Below, piece by piece: positions 25,201 to 34,712 of a stretch of 64,000 nt of DNA. The stretch spans positions 7,453,491-7,517,490 of the forward strand of contig JARUPZ010000014.1 of NCBI GenBank assembly GCA_031213475.1, given 5' to 3'. Position numbers and translations under genes: made by a program. The notes under the pieces are model-generated. The model was not told the origin of the DNA and made no database searches. It was given only the letters and a program-made list of their open reading frames with translations. This DNA is from Nereocystis luetkeana. Taxonomy: Eukaryota > Sar > Phaeophyceae > Laminariales > Laminariaceae. The first letter of the stretch is position 1, and every line of letters starts with the position of its first letter.

Positions 25201-28200
25201 GTAGTTCCAACAACGCGGGAAGGCATGCGTAGATCAGGGGACCGGGGACGAGCGGAAGCAATACACGACGTGAAGGTGTTAGGCGGGCCACGCCACCCTG
25301 TAACACTACTCTTGCGTTTGCAGTCCGACAACGTTCCAGCACGGGCCTCGAAGTTGATAACCTTGAAAGCAAGCATACCCCGAAACATGGAAACAAAGGA
25401 AAAACATAAAACATTGAAATAAACGAATGACCCAAGTTCAACTCCGCCTTCTGTGTACGTAGTCTTCTGTGTACGTAGCTATTATTGGGCGAGTTATAAA
25501 TATCCCAACACGAGAAGCCTCAGCTAGTTCCTCCGACCCCAACACACACAACCCGCGTTCCAACTCACCGAACATAAACTTAGCAGGGTCTATCGCGGCC
25601 TTGCTTTCGGCGGAGGAGCGCGTTGCCATCGCGTGGATCAGGTCTCTCTCCAGCTCCGAGTAGGGGGAGCCTTCGGCGCCGACCTTCGCCACGGCGGCTT
25701 GGATGGGATCGAACCCGCTGCCAAACCCCGGCTCGAAGTTGTAGTTGCTACCCAAGGCATACGCTGCAGCGCCAATAAGGAGTAGAATAATAGGTGCGTC
25801 ATATATACAGCATCGGGGTGTGTGGCATCGAAAGGGGGGGAAAAAGGAAGACAATGCAATGAAATGGGTTTGAAAGCAAACAAAACGAACAGATTTTGTT
25901 CCGGTGAGACGCGCGTGGGACACTCATTATATTGGGCGGCACCTAATTTTTTCAGAGGCTCGTTCTCACACCTCACGAGATGCCTGCCTCGAATGGCCTA
26001 TGGCCTGACCTAAACGGCCTAAACCCTGACTCTTCGACTCTTTCAGAAAGCACGGAAGTGCAAAGTCCTACCAACGACCCCATGGACTGCTACTGCGCTG
26101 CATGAACACTGTCAATCGCAAACGGGCATATAAGGGACCAACACAATATGGGGATACACAAAGTGTATGACCCTAATCCCGTCACTCCGAAGTGCCCCCC
26201 GTATCAAAGTGATCGTCCTGAGACTCCCAGGAGACTTCATGATTCGGCAGCGGTTCTGCTAAAAGCTACTACTCCTACGTATTCAGCAGCATGCAACGCA
26301 CCCTTTTATCATACAAGACATCTAGCCTGGTCCGGTGTCCCGGTGTGTCGCCACAGGTCCAGGACGGTGCTGTACTCGTACAGCGGTACTACTCAAGCTC
26401 ATTCTTAGGTTCATTCTTATCCGAGAGCGTTTTTTCCATAATTTTCAAAGCTTGGAAATAATCGGAGATATGTATCAATATACGGAGACGTTCTGTTGCT
26501 ATTCGTGAGATTCTCCAGAACCAAAAATATCAAGTTCGATAACATTCCACTATTTGGTAAAAATAAAAACAGAAGAATACGGAATATTGAAAATTTTCAA
26601 GAAACAAAAACAAAAATATGAAAGCTTCGTATGTATGCAGGCTGGGATTGTTGCAGGGGAAGGACGATGAAATCCCGACCCGTTGAGTTGGAGTTGCCGT
26701 AGCGTAGGGCAGACCTTTGTTCCCGAGCACGAAATCCACGAAGGGCCACACCGCCCCTGTTACTTGCCGCTTCGTGTTAATGTGCAGTAGACGGCGACCA
26801 CTTAACCCTTTGAAGACTGCAGTCTCGTTTTGGGGGCAATTGGGGAAAGACACTTGAATTTTGAGTGGTTTGTCCCTAAACGGGACTGCAGTTCTTAAAG
26901 GGTTAAGAAACTCCTTGTTTGGGAAGCCGGCAGAACTTCTTCTTCTCGTCCTTAAACATTGCCTGAGGCAGGGTTTGTCCCGCACTACTACTGCCAGTGC
27001 TGTGAGGGCTTATAGTCTATACCAGGTATGCTGCAGACGTGTTCTACGATAGAGGTAGCATATTTCCACAAAAAAAGTGTTTTCCGAATGACGGGGTTCC
27101 TTAGCTTAAAATCGTCGCTATGCCAATCTTGTTTCGAAAAATGACATTTTTTATATACTTGGGCCATGGGATTGTTCAATAAGATTCGATTTGATTTTTG
27201 CTAAAGTCAGGGTGAGGTGTGGAGCTCCTTGACTGAGGAGCCTCAGAATTCTTAGGGTGAACGTCTTTCGTAGAACGCCTCTGCTGTACTGTTCTGTAGT
27301 CTTTGTACGCAGATTGATGATACTACAGTCCAGTGCTACTGATGTAGGCTGACTCTATTCATTCACAGCTGACTTGTTTTGCGTGTGTTTCGTGCAAGAA
27401 CCGAGCCTAACAAACATGTTGGATTGACCTACACCTTAGGGGCTCTTATTCGGGTTTTTGGGACACATATGAGTTGGAGTTAGGGCCGTTGTTATCAGAG
27501 ATCGTTTTATTTCAAGGATTTCCAGCATTGCCAGCGGGTTCCGCTATGTGCAGGAGCGATCTGCACAAACCTTTGTGCCAGGCGTGTGTCGTCGTTCAAA
27601 CCTTTCACGGCGACCCAGACCATCCGGACCCCAGGCCTCCCCCTGCCCTAACCCTAACCCTGACCCTAAACCCAACCCTAACCCTAACCCTTCGGGGGGC
27701 TCGAGGTCGACAAGGGCAGTCACGCGGCTCCGCCGAGGTTTTTGGTGGCGATTCCCTTAATCAACGACGAGCGGCCGAAAGTCCGGCTTGGACCAGTAAG
27801 ACCCGCATCCCGCACAAAGTTTTGTGCAGGCCGCTCATGCACATGCGTCGAGTCTGCAAGGGGGGACGAACTCGATATCTTGCACATGGCCGTAGTCGTA
27901 TGACCAGGGGGAGGGGGGGGTCGCACGATATGCTTATAAATATGTGAAATTTAAGTTTGTTCTGGTATTTGTCTTCCTGAGGAATTTCACAGTTCGTGAC
28001 AGAACGCCCCCGTTCTTCCTATCTTCATACAAAATGAGAAAGTTTTCAACACCAGGAAAAATCTGAGATAAAAAGCTCTCCTATAGCAACGGTCTTTAGA
28101 GTGGGGTTCATGTGTCTGTCTCTGTACAGCAGTGCTAGAGGGCTAATTAAGCGCTGCGGTCGCGTACTCTATGTAGGTATTGTACGTATGAGTGACGTTC

Positions 28201-31200
28201 CCTTAGACTACCATACCCCTAGCTCCCATTTTCCAAGTTAATATTTGACATCCTCCGACGGGAGGGTAAACAGGTACCACCCACAACCATTCCACCACAG
28301 CTCTGATATGACGGTCTAACGGGTCGATTTCGATGCGGTTGTACAACACACTTTCCAAGCAAGAGTCGTCAAGTCGGAGGATAAAAAAAAAAAAAAAAAA
28401 AAAAATCCCAACACTCTAAAAATACTATCGCGGGGGACCATAGTTAATAGGATCTGTGATATAAATAAAAATCTACATATTAACCATTTTTACTAAAGAT
28501 ATTTGGTCCTATTAATAGTTAATAGAACCTATGATATAAATACAAATCTATATATTTAACCATTTTTACTGAAGATATTTGGTCCTATTAACTATGGTCC
28601 CCCGTAATAGGTATCTGTCTGTCCCGCGTTGAGAATAAGTGGTTAGACCCGAAGGTCAGTTCAGTAATGCGGGGAAGGCCTTGCATGGGCACTCTTACTA
28701 ATCCGGGTGGTGGATGGTACCACCGGACGGCATTGCATGTTTGTCCTGACGGATTCCGACGACCATGCATTGCTACAACCACATCGTCACTCCACACACC
28801 ACACCGCGTCACCGTGCTCAGCGCAATCCCGAACTTTGTACATACATGTTGGCCCGAGTCCACGAAGGCGCATGGCCTAAGAAAGTGTATAGGGGGCGAG
28901 CGTCGACAGCCGATTCGGTTGTTACAGCTACCACCGCACCCTAACACCTACCTCTATACGGGACAAACTACCTAGATAGGCGGTGCATCACAACATACAC
29001 GTATGGATCTCAACGTCCATATCCCAACACAGAAACGGTATTCCTCCGAGTGAATTTTTTCTCTCCGGTTCCCCAACCGCAGTAGAAAAACAGCTCTACG
29101 AAAGAATAACGCAGAGGAATTTGAGCGGGTTTCCTGCTCCCCACACTGCATATGAAACACGCTTCCGACCATATTCTGCGGAATGAACCACCTTCCTTTT
29201 CGAGTTTCTTTATTTTCAAAAGGTTGGGCTTCATATACGAGTAGTACAACAAGTCAAGTGCAAGCGTGTTTTTTTCTTCTTCTTTCAGCTCTCCTCCAGT
29301 TGCTATGAAAACAACTACAGCATCTCCGCATTCGTCCACCCTTCAGACAACCATGAGACAACACACTCACCTGCCACCCGACCCCAACCCTACCATCTCC
29401 GGGAACCCATTCCTTCGTCCGGTGGGAACTTTCCAGGAAAACGTAGCGCACATTAACAGCAGTAGTGCTGGGCAGTAGGATCAGGTCCGGGTATCAGTGC
29501 GGCAGACGGGGCTTGTTTCGGTTGCCCGCATTTATTTTCCTTTGATTTGGGGAATATTCCCAGAAAGTAACGCTATTTACCAAGTTTTCTTGCCCTGCTG
29601 TGCCAAGCTCAGTCAGCCAGAGATCTAAGCAGTGCGTCGAAATAACAAAATGACATCATGGCCTTGGGGGTGAAAAGCTTTGAGGGAGCGCTGGTGGGTG
29701 ATGCGTGGCGTGGTGTGTCGTCCAGGATGATTAGTAAAAGAGTCGCCCACAAACGCAACACGCAATAATAGCGCTCACTGACAGCCATTGACCCCCAAGG
29801 TCATGATGGAGTTTCACCATTATGGCGCACTGCTTAGATCTCTGGCTGACAGAGCTCCACACAGCAGGGCAAGAAAGGTACTGGAAGCTGCGAGGATGTA
29901 TGTGCTGGTGTGCTGATGATGTGGAGACGTGTGCGTGTTCTGCGCATTAAACCGGTAGTTCTACCCGTCGGCATCCAGAACAACCAGTGTCCGTGCCGAT
30001 TCATCAATCCTATTAATAGAAGAGATACCAGTTCTGCGGTCACAAAGCTACGCCACAGAGATGATCTGGATTATTAGTTTATAACCTGATGGGAAACGAT
30101 ACGCTTCAAGTTATACAACATTTTTTGCATCGTTCAAATTGGCACATGTCAGTTATCATTAGCCATCCATCTTGTATACCTTGAAAATTCGGAGTCGGGT
30201 GCCGTGCTTCAGTACATTGTATCCGGCGCGACTATCAAAATGTATGCACTACACGTCGTGTGTTGAGAAGTTGGGAGGGAATAATTTGGAGCTGAGTACG
30301 AATACTGCAAGCATTTGTGCTTAGAGTGAAAATCCACTCCAAATAATATACCAGGTACACCAGTTTTAATACATCAGCCTTCATGAGCCTCTATATTTAA
30401 CGTTGACATCACAATTTGTATCGAGCCGCACAGCCAACGTAGGCAGGAGATTCTGAACTGCTGTGGTGGCGTATGGTGTAGTGTAGCTTGGGCTCAATGG
30501 AGGCACCAACAAAAAAAAAAAATGGAGCCTCGCAACCCAAGTTGGCGTTTTCTTGGGCTACTCCCGGAGGGGAAAAATGATGAAAAATACTGCAGATTCA
30601 TATGTACAGCAGCCGACCGGCCACACAAAGCAGCCCAGTCTGGGGGATTGGGGTGGGTGCGCCCGAAGTGCACAGCAGCAGCAGGAGGAGGAGCTGTAAG
30701 ACACTAGGAGCCATGATGATGATGTGTTTGTACTGCTGCACTGCTGCACGTTCTTTCTATTTCTGCGGGGGCGGGGGGGGGGGGGCATAGCAGGTGGAAC
30801 CCACGATGGACCAGAAACAACGCGTACATATATATATGTGTGTTTACAGCGCATACCTGGTTCTGATTACTCTGGGTTATTTCATATCATAGACGCTTCG
30901 TGACACCACGCTTGTCTTTAAGATCACTACATACATGCAATACTTCGTATTTCAGGGTGCCATAGCAAAAAAATCGGACCTACGGTACACACAAACAACT
31001 GGTGGTACCAGGTATATATTTACCTATTTTTTCGAACGGTTTTGACCCTATTTACCATGGTCCCCCGCAGTAGTAGTGTAAAACGCTGTTTCCTATGCGG
31101 TTAGATTTAGAGCTTCAGATTTTTATTTTTCGATCCCAAAAATGAAAGCATGCTGCAATAATGCAGTCCGAATGCAAAATCCGACCATACCTGGTATATA

Positions 31201-33996
31201 TTTGTTTCGATTTTGAGTACCCGATGGCCCAACTCGTCAGACTTTGGCCCAGCATCTATCTGACGACTTGGGCCATCAGAGTTTCCAATCGAAAGATGGC
31301 ATAGTCTCTACAGCTGTGACAAGGACTGTAATGTGATTGGTTTTCAGAGTCTTGAGGACTTCTTGTTTCCTATTATTTTTGAGTGATGATATTAGTGAGG
31401 AATTATGTGTTTGATATTTAACTTGGATTCGTTAGGCGGAAGACTTGTGTCGAGGACACTGCAGTAGTAGTATGTGCTCGATAGTGGATTTTATGGGGAG
31501 GAATTAAGAGAGCATAGAGAAGGAAAGACATATATATAGAGGAGTGTTGGACAGGACATTTTCTCTGTGTGATTACTTGGCGTTATTTTGTGGGTGTGTT
31601 TGATGATTGAACAATTCTATTGGTGTTTGAAGTTGAGACTGATGATGATGGAGACGATAATGGATTGATCACCCGTTATTTGGCGACAATGTATTGAATT
31701 TGAATTGAGTTGTTTGTGATTTAAGGATGGCCGATAGGATAAAAGACAGACAGATTGTGTTGAGAAGTTTGAAAACGTATTAACCCTTTTAGGACCGCAG
31801 TCCCGTTTTGGGGGCAAAGCACTTGGAATTTGACTGGTTTGTCCCCAAAACGGGGTCCGCGGTTCTAAAGGGGTTAAAAGTAATCGGGGTTCTCGCTGAG
31901 GCTATAGTTTGAGTTTGCAATTATCTAGTCTACGGGCTATTGCACTTTGTGGTGTGTCTAGCCTGTTGGCTATAGTTTTGAGAAAGCATGATTTTATCAA
32001 GAGTATTATAGTACGGAGGATATGTTATAGACTTTCTCCTGTCATTGCATTGAGATAGCGGAAAGTGGTGGCACGAGCAGGGGGAGTGAAAGATGTACTT
32101 ATGACGTCACTCTCCTTGTGGCAGCGATAGTTATTCGGAGATTTGATACGGAGATCTGGGTTTGGTACGAAGATATGGCGGGACATTGCATTGGAGAATA
32201 CGTGTGGGGATTGGCTTGGAGTTCTGGATACCCCTTTTCGTGTTGGTGTGGGCTTGCGCCGTGCCCGCATCTTCTTCTCTTCAACGTGCGTGATAATGTA
32301 CATGATGAACGAACCGGCCGGTCTTGGCCGCCTGCCTTTACTCCGAGAGCCTCGTCAACTGGGCCGACAGCACCATTCATGATTTACCTATTACCTGGTA
32401 GATAGGAAACATCCTTCAACATGTCACTCGGCTCACAGCCTGTAGTTGTTGTTGTTGTTGTTGTTGTTGTTGTTCTCACATTAACTCTCTGACGAAGGAG
32501 TCCGTGGTCACACAAAGGTGCTGGAGCCGTAGGAAGATCCGAAAAACAAAAATATATATATTGGGGGGTGATGAAAGAATTGGTGTCCGAGATATATACC
32601 GCTGTCGATCATCAAGTATTATTATGAACAATAGTATGCCCAAAACGTCGAACGGCATGGACGCAACAGGATCCTTCCAGCACTGCTGGGCGCTCACGCT
32701 CCTCGTTATAATATGGAGTTGACAGTACTACTGCATCATACCAACACATTCATACTATATACTCGGTGTGCTGGTCGCTGTCTCGGGGTGCGCCTTCTTC
32801 TTCCGTCAAGGGTACCAGCATGACATAGCGGTTCTTCGATCCGTATGCATGTGCTCCCTGTGCGCATCGGTACCAAATACAAAATAAAGCATCCAACAAC
32901 GCCTTGACTGCGCTAAACTCCGCACTGAAAGAGAATCGTCATCGCATGAATGCGCAGGCAGGTGACACCCAGCTTTGTGGAGTGCCTTCAGCGGATCACC
33001 TCGATTTTTTCGGGCCGGTGTGGGTCACCGACACAGTACGGCGGATCACACCGAGAATACGCAGCGCTCAGAACAGACGTCAGCGTCTACTCGTAGCTAT
33101 ATTTCTTTGATAGAGGGGGCTCATGACCCTACCATAATAACGCACGCGGCAGCCTGATCGATGCTACCTGCTGCTGCTACCGATATGGTACTGCTGTTGC
33201 GCTGCAGAGCATAGCTATTTATCACCAATCCCCTAGAGCGCCATATCAAGGAGTCGTGCGGCATGGACGCAACATGATCCTACCGGTACTGCTGGGCGCT
33301 CACGCTCCTCGTTGATACCGGCCCCAAAGGATTCCGTAATAGTTTTGGCCGTTTTCTCGGGATGCGCCTTCTTTTTCCGCACCAGGTATACCATAACAGT
33401 TACCTGGGGTGCTGCCTCCTGCTTGCTGTTGTTGTGTCACAGTACTCACCAGCACTATCTCCACAAAAACAAAAAAAAACTAAAAAAACACGCTGAAACA
33501 CACCCAAAGAGCAGTGGCATCGGCATGATGGGTGTATCGGCAAGTGCCAGACAGCCAGAAGGAATGTGCAATCAACGCTCAAAACAGACACCATCAGCGC
33601 GTGGGTATACATACATCTTTCTGTGGGAAGTGGTGCCCATGACACTCTCACGACAAGAATGCACGCAACGCCCAATCGATGCTACAGCAGTAGTAGTATC
33701 TGCAACCTCAACGGTACGTATGGTGCTGCAGTTGCGCCGCATATATATGATAAATTCTCACCAGTTCCCCAGAGAGCCATCGCGCACTGGTCGTCGACCT
33801 CGATGCAGCGCCTGAAGCACTCCAGGGCCTCCTCGTGGTTGAAGTTCAGGATGTGCATCCAGCCTCGGGCGAACCAGGCGCGGCCTTCCCTGGAAGCAGT
33901 GACGCGCTTTGGGAGATCCAGGCGGCCCTCGCCCATGTCGATACCCTCATAGTTGTGTTTGTTTTTCTGCTCGGTAGAACTTGTGGTTGACTCCAT
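13248..33996 (-). CDS. TPR-repeat protein, 15 exons, about 594 residues
   Basis: Exons in coding order: 33996-33762, 25763-25569, 25161-25129, 24677-24505, 23989-23804, 23254-23193, 22363-22303, 21575-21493, 20432-20343, 19072-18931, 17453-17396, 16712-16589, 15027-14911, 14117-14036, 13391-13248. Every phase closes (1785 nt with TAA). Landmarks: AWFARGWMHILNFNHEEALECF (about 37-58), CAMALWGTAYALGSNYNFE across exons 1-2, GDIDIAAVYAESLM (about 166-179), HPGVLHLYCHLMEL and AGHLTHMASHIDIW in exon 5, YRIHNVHMAAWAALFTG across exons 7-8, HVMIRFGMWDEIIAEP across exons 9-10, GEAMLSGEIEYRKGN, VYDEPWGWMVPTRHALGALL, NNMWGLLGLLQCLEKAG, and TATCFCA near the C-terminus. This order matches a widespread bacterial and algal family of soluble TPR proteins of 500-600 residues, function undefined. 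No signal peptide or membrane segment. The ATG at 33996 puts 41 residues before FNHEEA; an upstream exon or the in-frame extension to 34164 cannot be excluded. Confidence 0.93.
13929..13947. repeat. tandem TACCTGGTACCTGGTAC motif
   Basis: Two overlapping TACCTGGTA words lie 90 bp from the penultimate TPR exon. They belong to the dispersed TACCAGGTA motif described in the findings. Confidence 0.6.
15502..15523 (+). repeat. poly-G run, 22 nt
   Basis: An uninterrupted G run, one of more than ten G or C runs of 10 or more in the window (others at about 6129, 24105, 24284, 30770, 34448, 49319, 50072, 52907, 53696 and 58162). Confidence 0.9.
17944..17960. repeat. perfect palindrome TACCTGGTACCAGGTA
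   Basis: This is the most complete copy of the scattered TACCAGGTA motif, here as a back-to-back pair inside TPR intron 10. Confidence 0.7.
19229..19287. mobile_element. MITE M2, copy b (right half only)
   Basis: Only the right arm remains: attgtccccaaaacaggagtgcactcctaatggggctaag. It lies in the TPR intron between exons 9 and 10. Confidence 0.65.
20341..20342 (-). other. non-canonical GC splice donor after TPR exon 9
   Basis: On the minus strand the exon ends ATGATCAG and the intron begins GCAAGG. Joined to the acceptor CCGCAAG at 19073, it gives ATC AG|G TTC GGG, restoring MIRFG as the family expects. No GT donor nearby gives the right frame, so a GC-AG intron is the best reading. Confidence 0.8.
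20688..20790. repeat. dispersed ~110-bp repeat, copy 1
   Basis: The block gcacaatgtgggcg...cgtggagac(g/a)tt(c/g)a...aatg...gcgtcttgtggggt recurs at 24124-24252 with about two thirds identity by eye. Both lie in TPR introns. Confidence 0.6.
22379..22560 (+). repeat. CAG/CAA-rich tandem tract with an 84-110 bp period
   Basis: Words such as cagcagcagcagc and acaacaacagc recur together with the flanking unit acacacgcgcaggtcaggg / cacgccagaagc / cctgtaggtcagggc. It lies in TPR intron 6, and the long plus-strand ORF over it is antisense to two good exons. Confidence 0.6.
24124..24252. repeat. dispersed ~110-bp repeat, copy 2
   Basis: It begins gcacaatgtgggcg and includes tttgtggagacattgag, cctcgtggggtttcctagattg and gtctccac. 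It matches 20688-20790 and is preceded by a C run. Confidence 0.6.
25129..25161 (-). other. 33-nt micro-exon of the TPR gene
   Basis: Acceptor ATTGAAG and donor GTGAGT bracket 33 nt that encode (G)NPPELNVDYS(D). It fits phase 1 on both sides and bridges AKFMF to DAMAKLHKKH, as the family needs. It is the shortest exon in the gene. Confidence 0.85.
26802..26906. mobile_element. MITE M2, copy c, flanked by TTAA
   Basis: TTAACCCTTTGAAGACTGCAG at the left and CTGCAGTTCTTAAAGGGTTAA at the right are inverted repeats with TTAA at each edge. It lies in TPR intron 1. Confidence 0.9.
27048..27281. repeat. dispersed ~230-bp repeat, copy 1
   Basis: It runs from agaggtagcatatttcc through gggttccttagc, gggccatgggatt, tttgatttttgct and gggtgaggt to tcgtagaacgcctc. 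A second copy is at 56958-57197, and the end word tatcgtagaacgc also occurs at about 50417 and 19500. No ORF of interest. Confidence 0.8.
27646..27690 (+). repeat. interstitial telomere-like repeat (CCCTAA)n
   Basis: About seven units of ccctaa with variants (ccctga, ccctaaa, cccaa) in tandem. It lies in the first intron of the TPR gene, within GC-rich sequence. Confidence 0.9.
28383..28405 (+). repeat. poly-A run, 23 nt
   Basis: A pure A run about 20 nt upstream of a double M1 MITE. Confidence 0.95.
28427..28607 (+). mobile_element. MITE M1, copy 5, with internal tandem duplication
   Basis: One pair of ends (CGGGGGACCATAG ... CTATGGTCCCCCGTAA) encloses two bodies in tandem, each running from ttaatagga(t/a)cctatgatataaata to ttggtcctatta. 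The total is about 181 bp instead of 105. Confidence 0.85.
29589..29873. mobile_element. 285-bp foldback element
   Basis: Left arm cttgccctgctgtgccaagc, then cagccagagatctaagcagtgcg and catcatggccttgggggt; right arm is their inverse (acccccaaggtcatgatgg, cgcactgcttagatctctggctg, cacagcagggcaag). The arms cover about 90 bp each with about 85% match by eye. No ORF. Confidence 0.85.
29960..30062. repeat. dispersed repeat, copy 1 (ccagtgtccgtgccgatt)
   Basis: The block catccagaacaaccagtgtccgtgccgattcatcaatcct, followed by agagatacca-ttctgcggtcacaaagct, recurs at 39573-39672. Confidence 0.75.
30952..31071 (+). mobile_element. MITE M1, copy 6 (worn)
   Basis: gccatagc...aatcggacctacggtacacacaaacaac, then tatatatttacctatttttt and accctatttaccatggtcccccgcag. 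The left end is degraded and a TACCAGGTA motif sits inside. Confidence 0.8.
31223..31280. repeat. 58-bp hairpin
   Basis: gatggcccaactcgtcaga and tctgacgacttgggccatc form near-perfect inverted arms around an 18-nt loop. Confidence 0.8.
31780..31877. mobile_element. MITE M2, copy d, best-preserved, TTAA at both edges
   Basis: TTAACCCTTTTAGGACCGCAG, then TCCCGTTTTGGGGGCAAA, a short centre, and the inverse TTTGTCCCCAAAACGGGG...TAAAGGGGTTAA. The TTAA edges and CCCTTT start are what piggyBac-type transposons leave (family knowledge). No coding capacity. Confidence 0.92.
32445..32475 (+). repeat. (TTG)n microsatellite
   Basis: About ten TTG units in tandem. Confidence 0.95.
32640..33330. repeat. 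tandem partial duplications of the TPR exon 1 edge region
   Basis: Blocks at about 32655-32712 and 33260-33317 share ggcatggacgcaaca, gctgggcgctcacgctcctcgtt and, further on, tctcgggrtgcgccttctt. In the second unit, 33210-33262 resembles the real exon 1 end and donor (33755-33810): the minus strand reads C-V-...-M-A-L-stop-G-I-G then GTGATA, against C-I-...-M-A-L-W-G-T-G then GTGAGA. These are decayed copies next to the functional exon. Confidence 0.6.
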
Positions 33997-34700
33997 CCTG
34001 GCAGCAGCAACAGCCGTGTCGTAGATTTGGCACAACGCAAGCAAGTGTGCTGTGATATCTTCCGTGCTGTGCTTCACGAAGACTTGTATATATATGGATG
34101 TGACGACTGCTGTGGCGAGATGTCGAAAGCGTTCGAGCCACAGGTATCTTCTCGGCTGAAGCACAGGCTGTCACCGCGCGGGGTGGGGGCGTGATATAGT
34201 AGCAGCGGCAATGAGAGAGGGGATTCAACCTTGTTTCGCTCCGCTTTCCCACCAACTTTGCTGTGCCAGTTTTGCGATTGCACAACCAACAGCATTTTTT
34301 TCAATTTTTATCATTTTTTTCGCTCGGTACAAAGTGCCAGGTGCCAGGTATAATAATTCCCCTTGGTTTAAAGCTGCAATTGCGCCGCATTTTTTCCAGG
34401 GTTTCCATGTAAGTGTGATATCGTTTTTTGTGAGGGTTGCTCTCGTTCCCCCCCCCCCCCCCCCTTCGAGTGTGATGTTTTTAGGATTTCTTATTTCCTC
34501 TGTTTCTGCGACTACTGTGATCGGTGTTGCGGGATAGATGGTATAGGACACACAGGAGGCTTGGCTGCACAGGGTAGGGCTCGTGCTGTGGCACCGAAGG
34601 CTGTGCTGCAACGGGATTAAGTACCCCTCGAAACAAGAGGCCGGCAGGTCGATGGAACTCGGGGAGGGGCACATACATACATGTGCATGCAAGGAAATCG
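33997..34700. other. upstream region of the TPR gene
   Basis: The 5' flank on the minus strand has an in-frame extension to 34164 but no clear TATA or initiator. A poly-C run is at 34448-34464. I cannot place the promoter or any 5' non-coding exon. Confidence 0.4.
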
Positions 34701-34712
34701 ACATGATGATAT

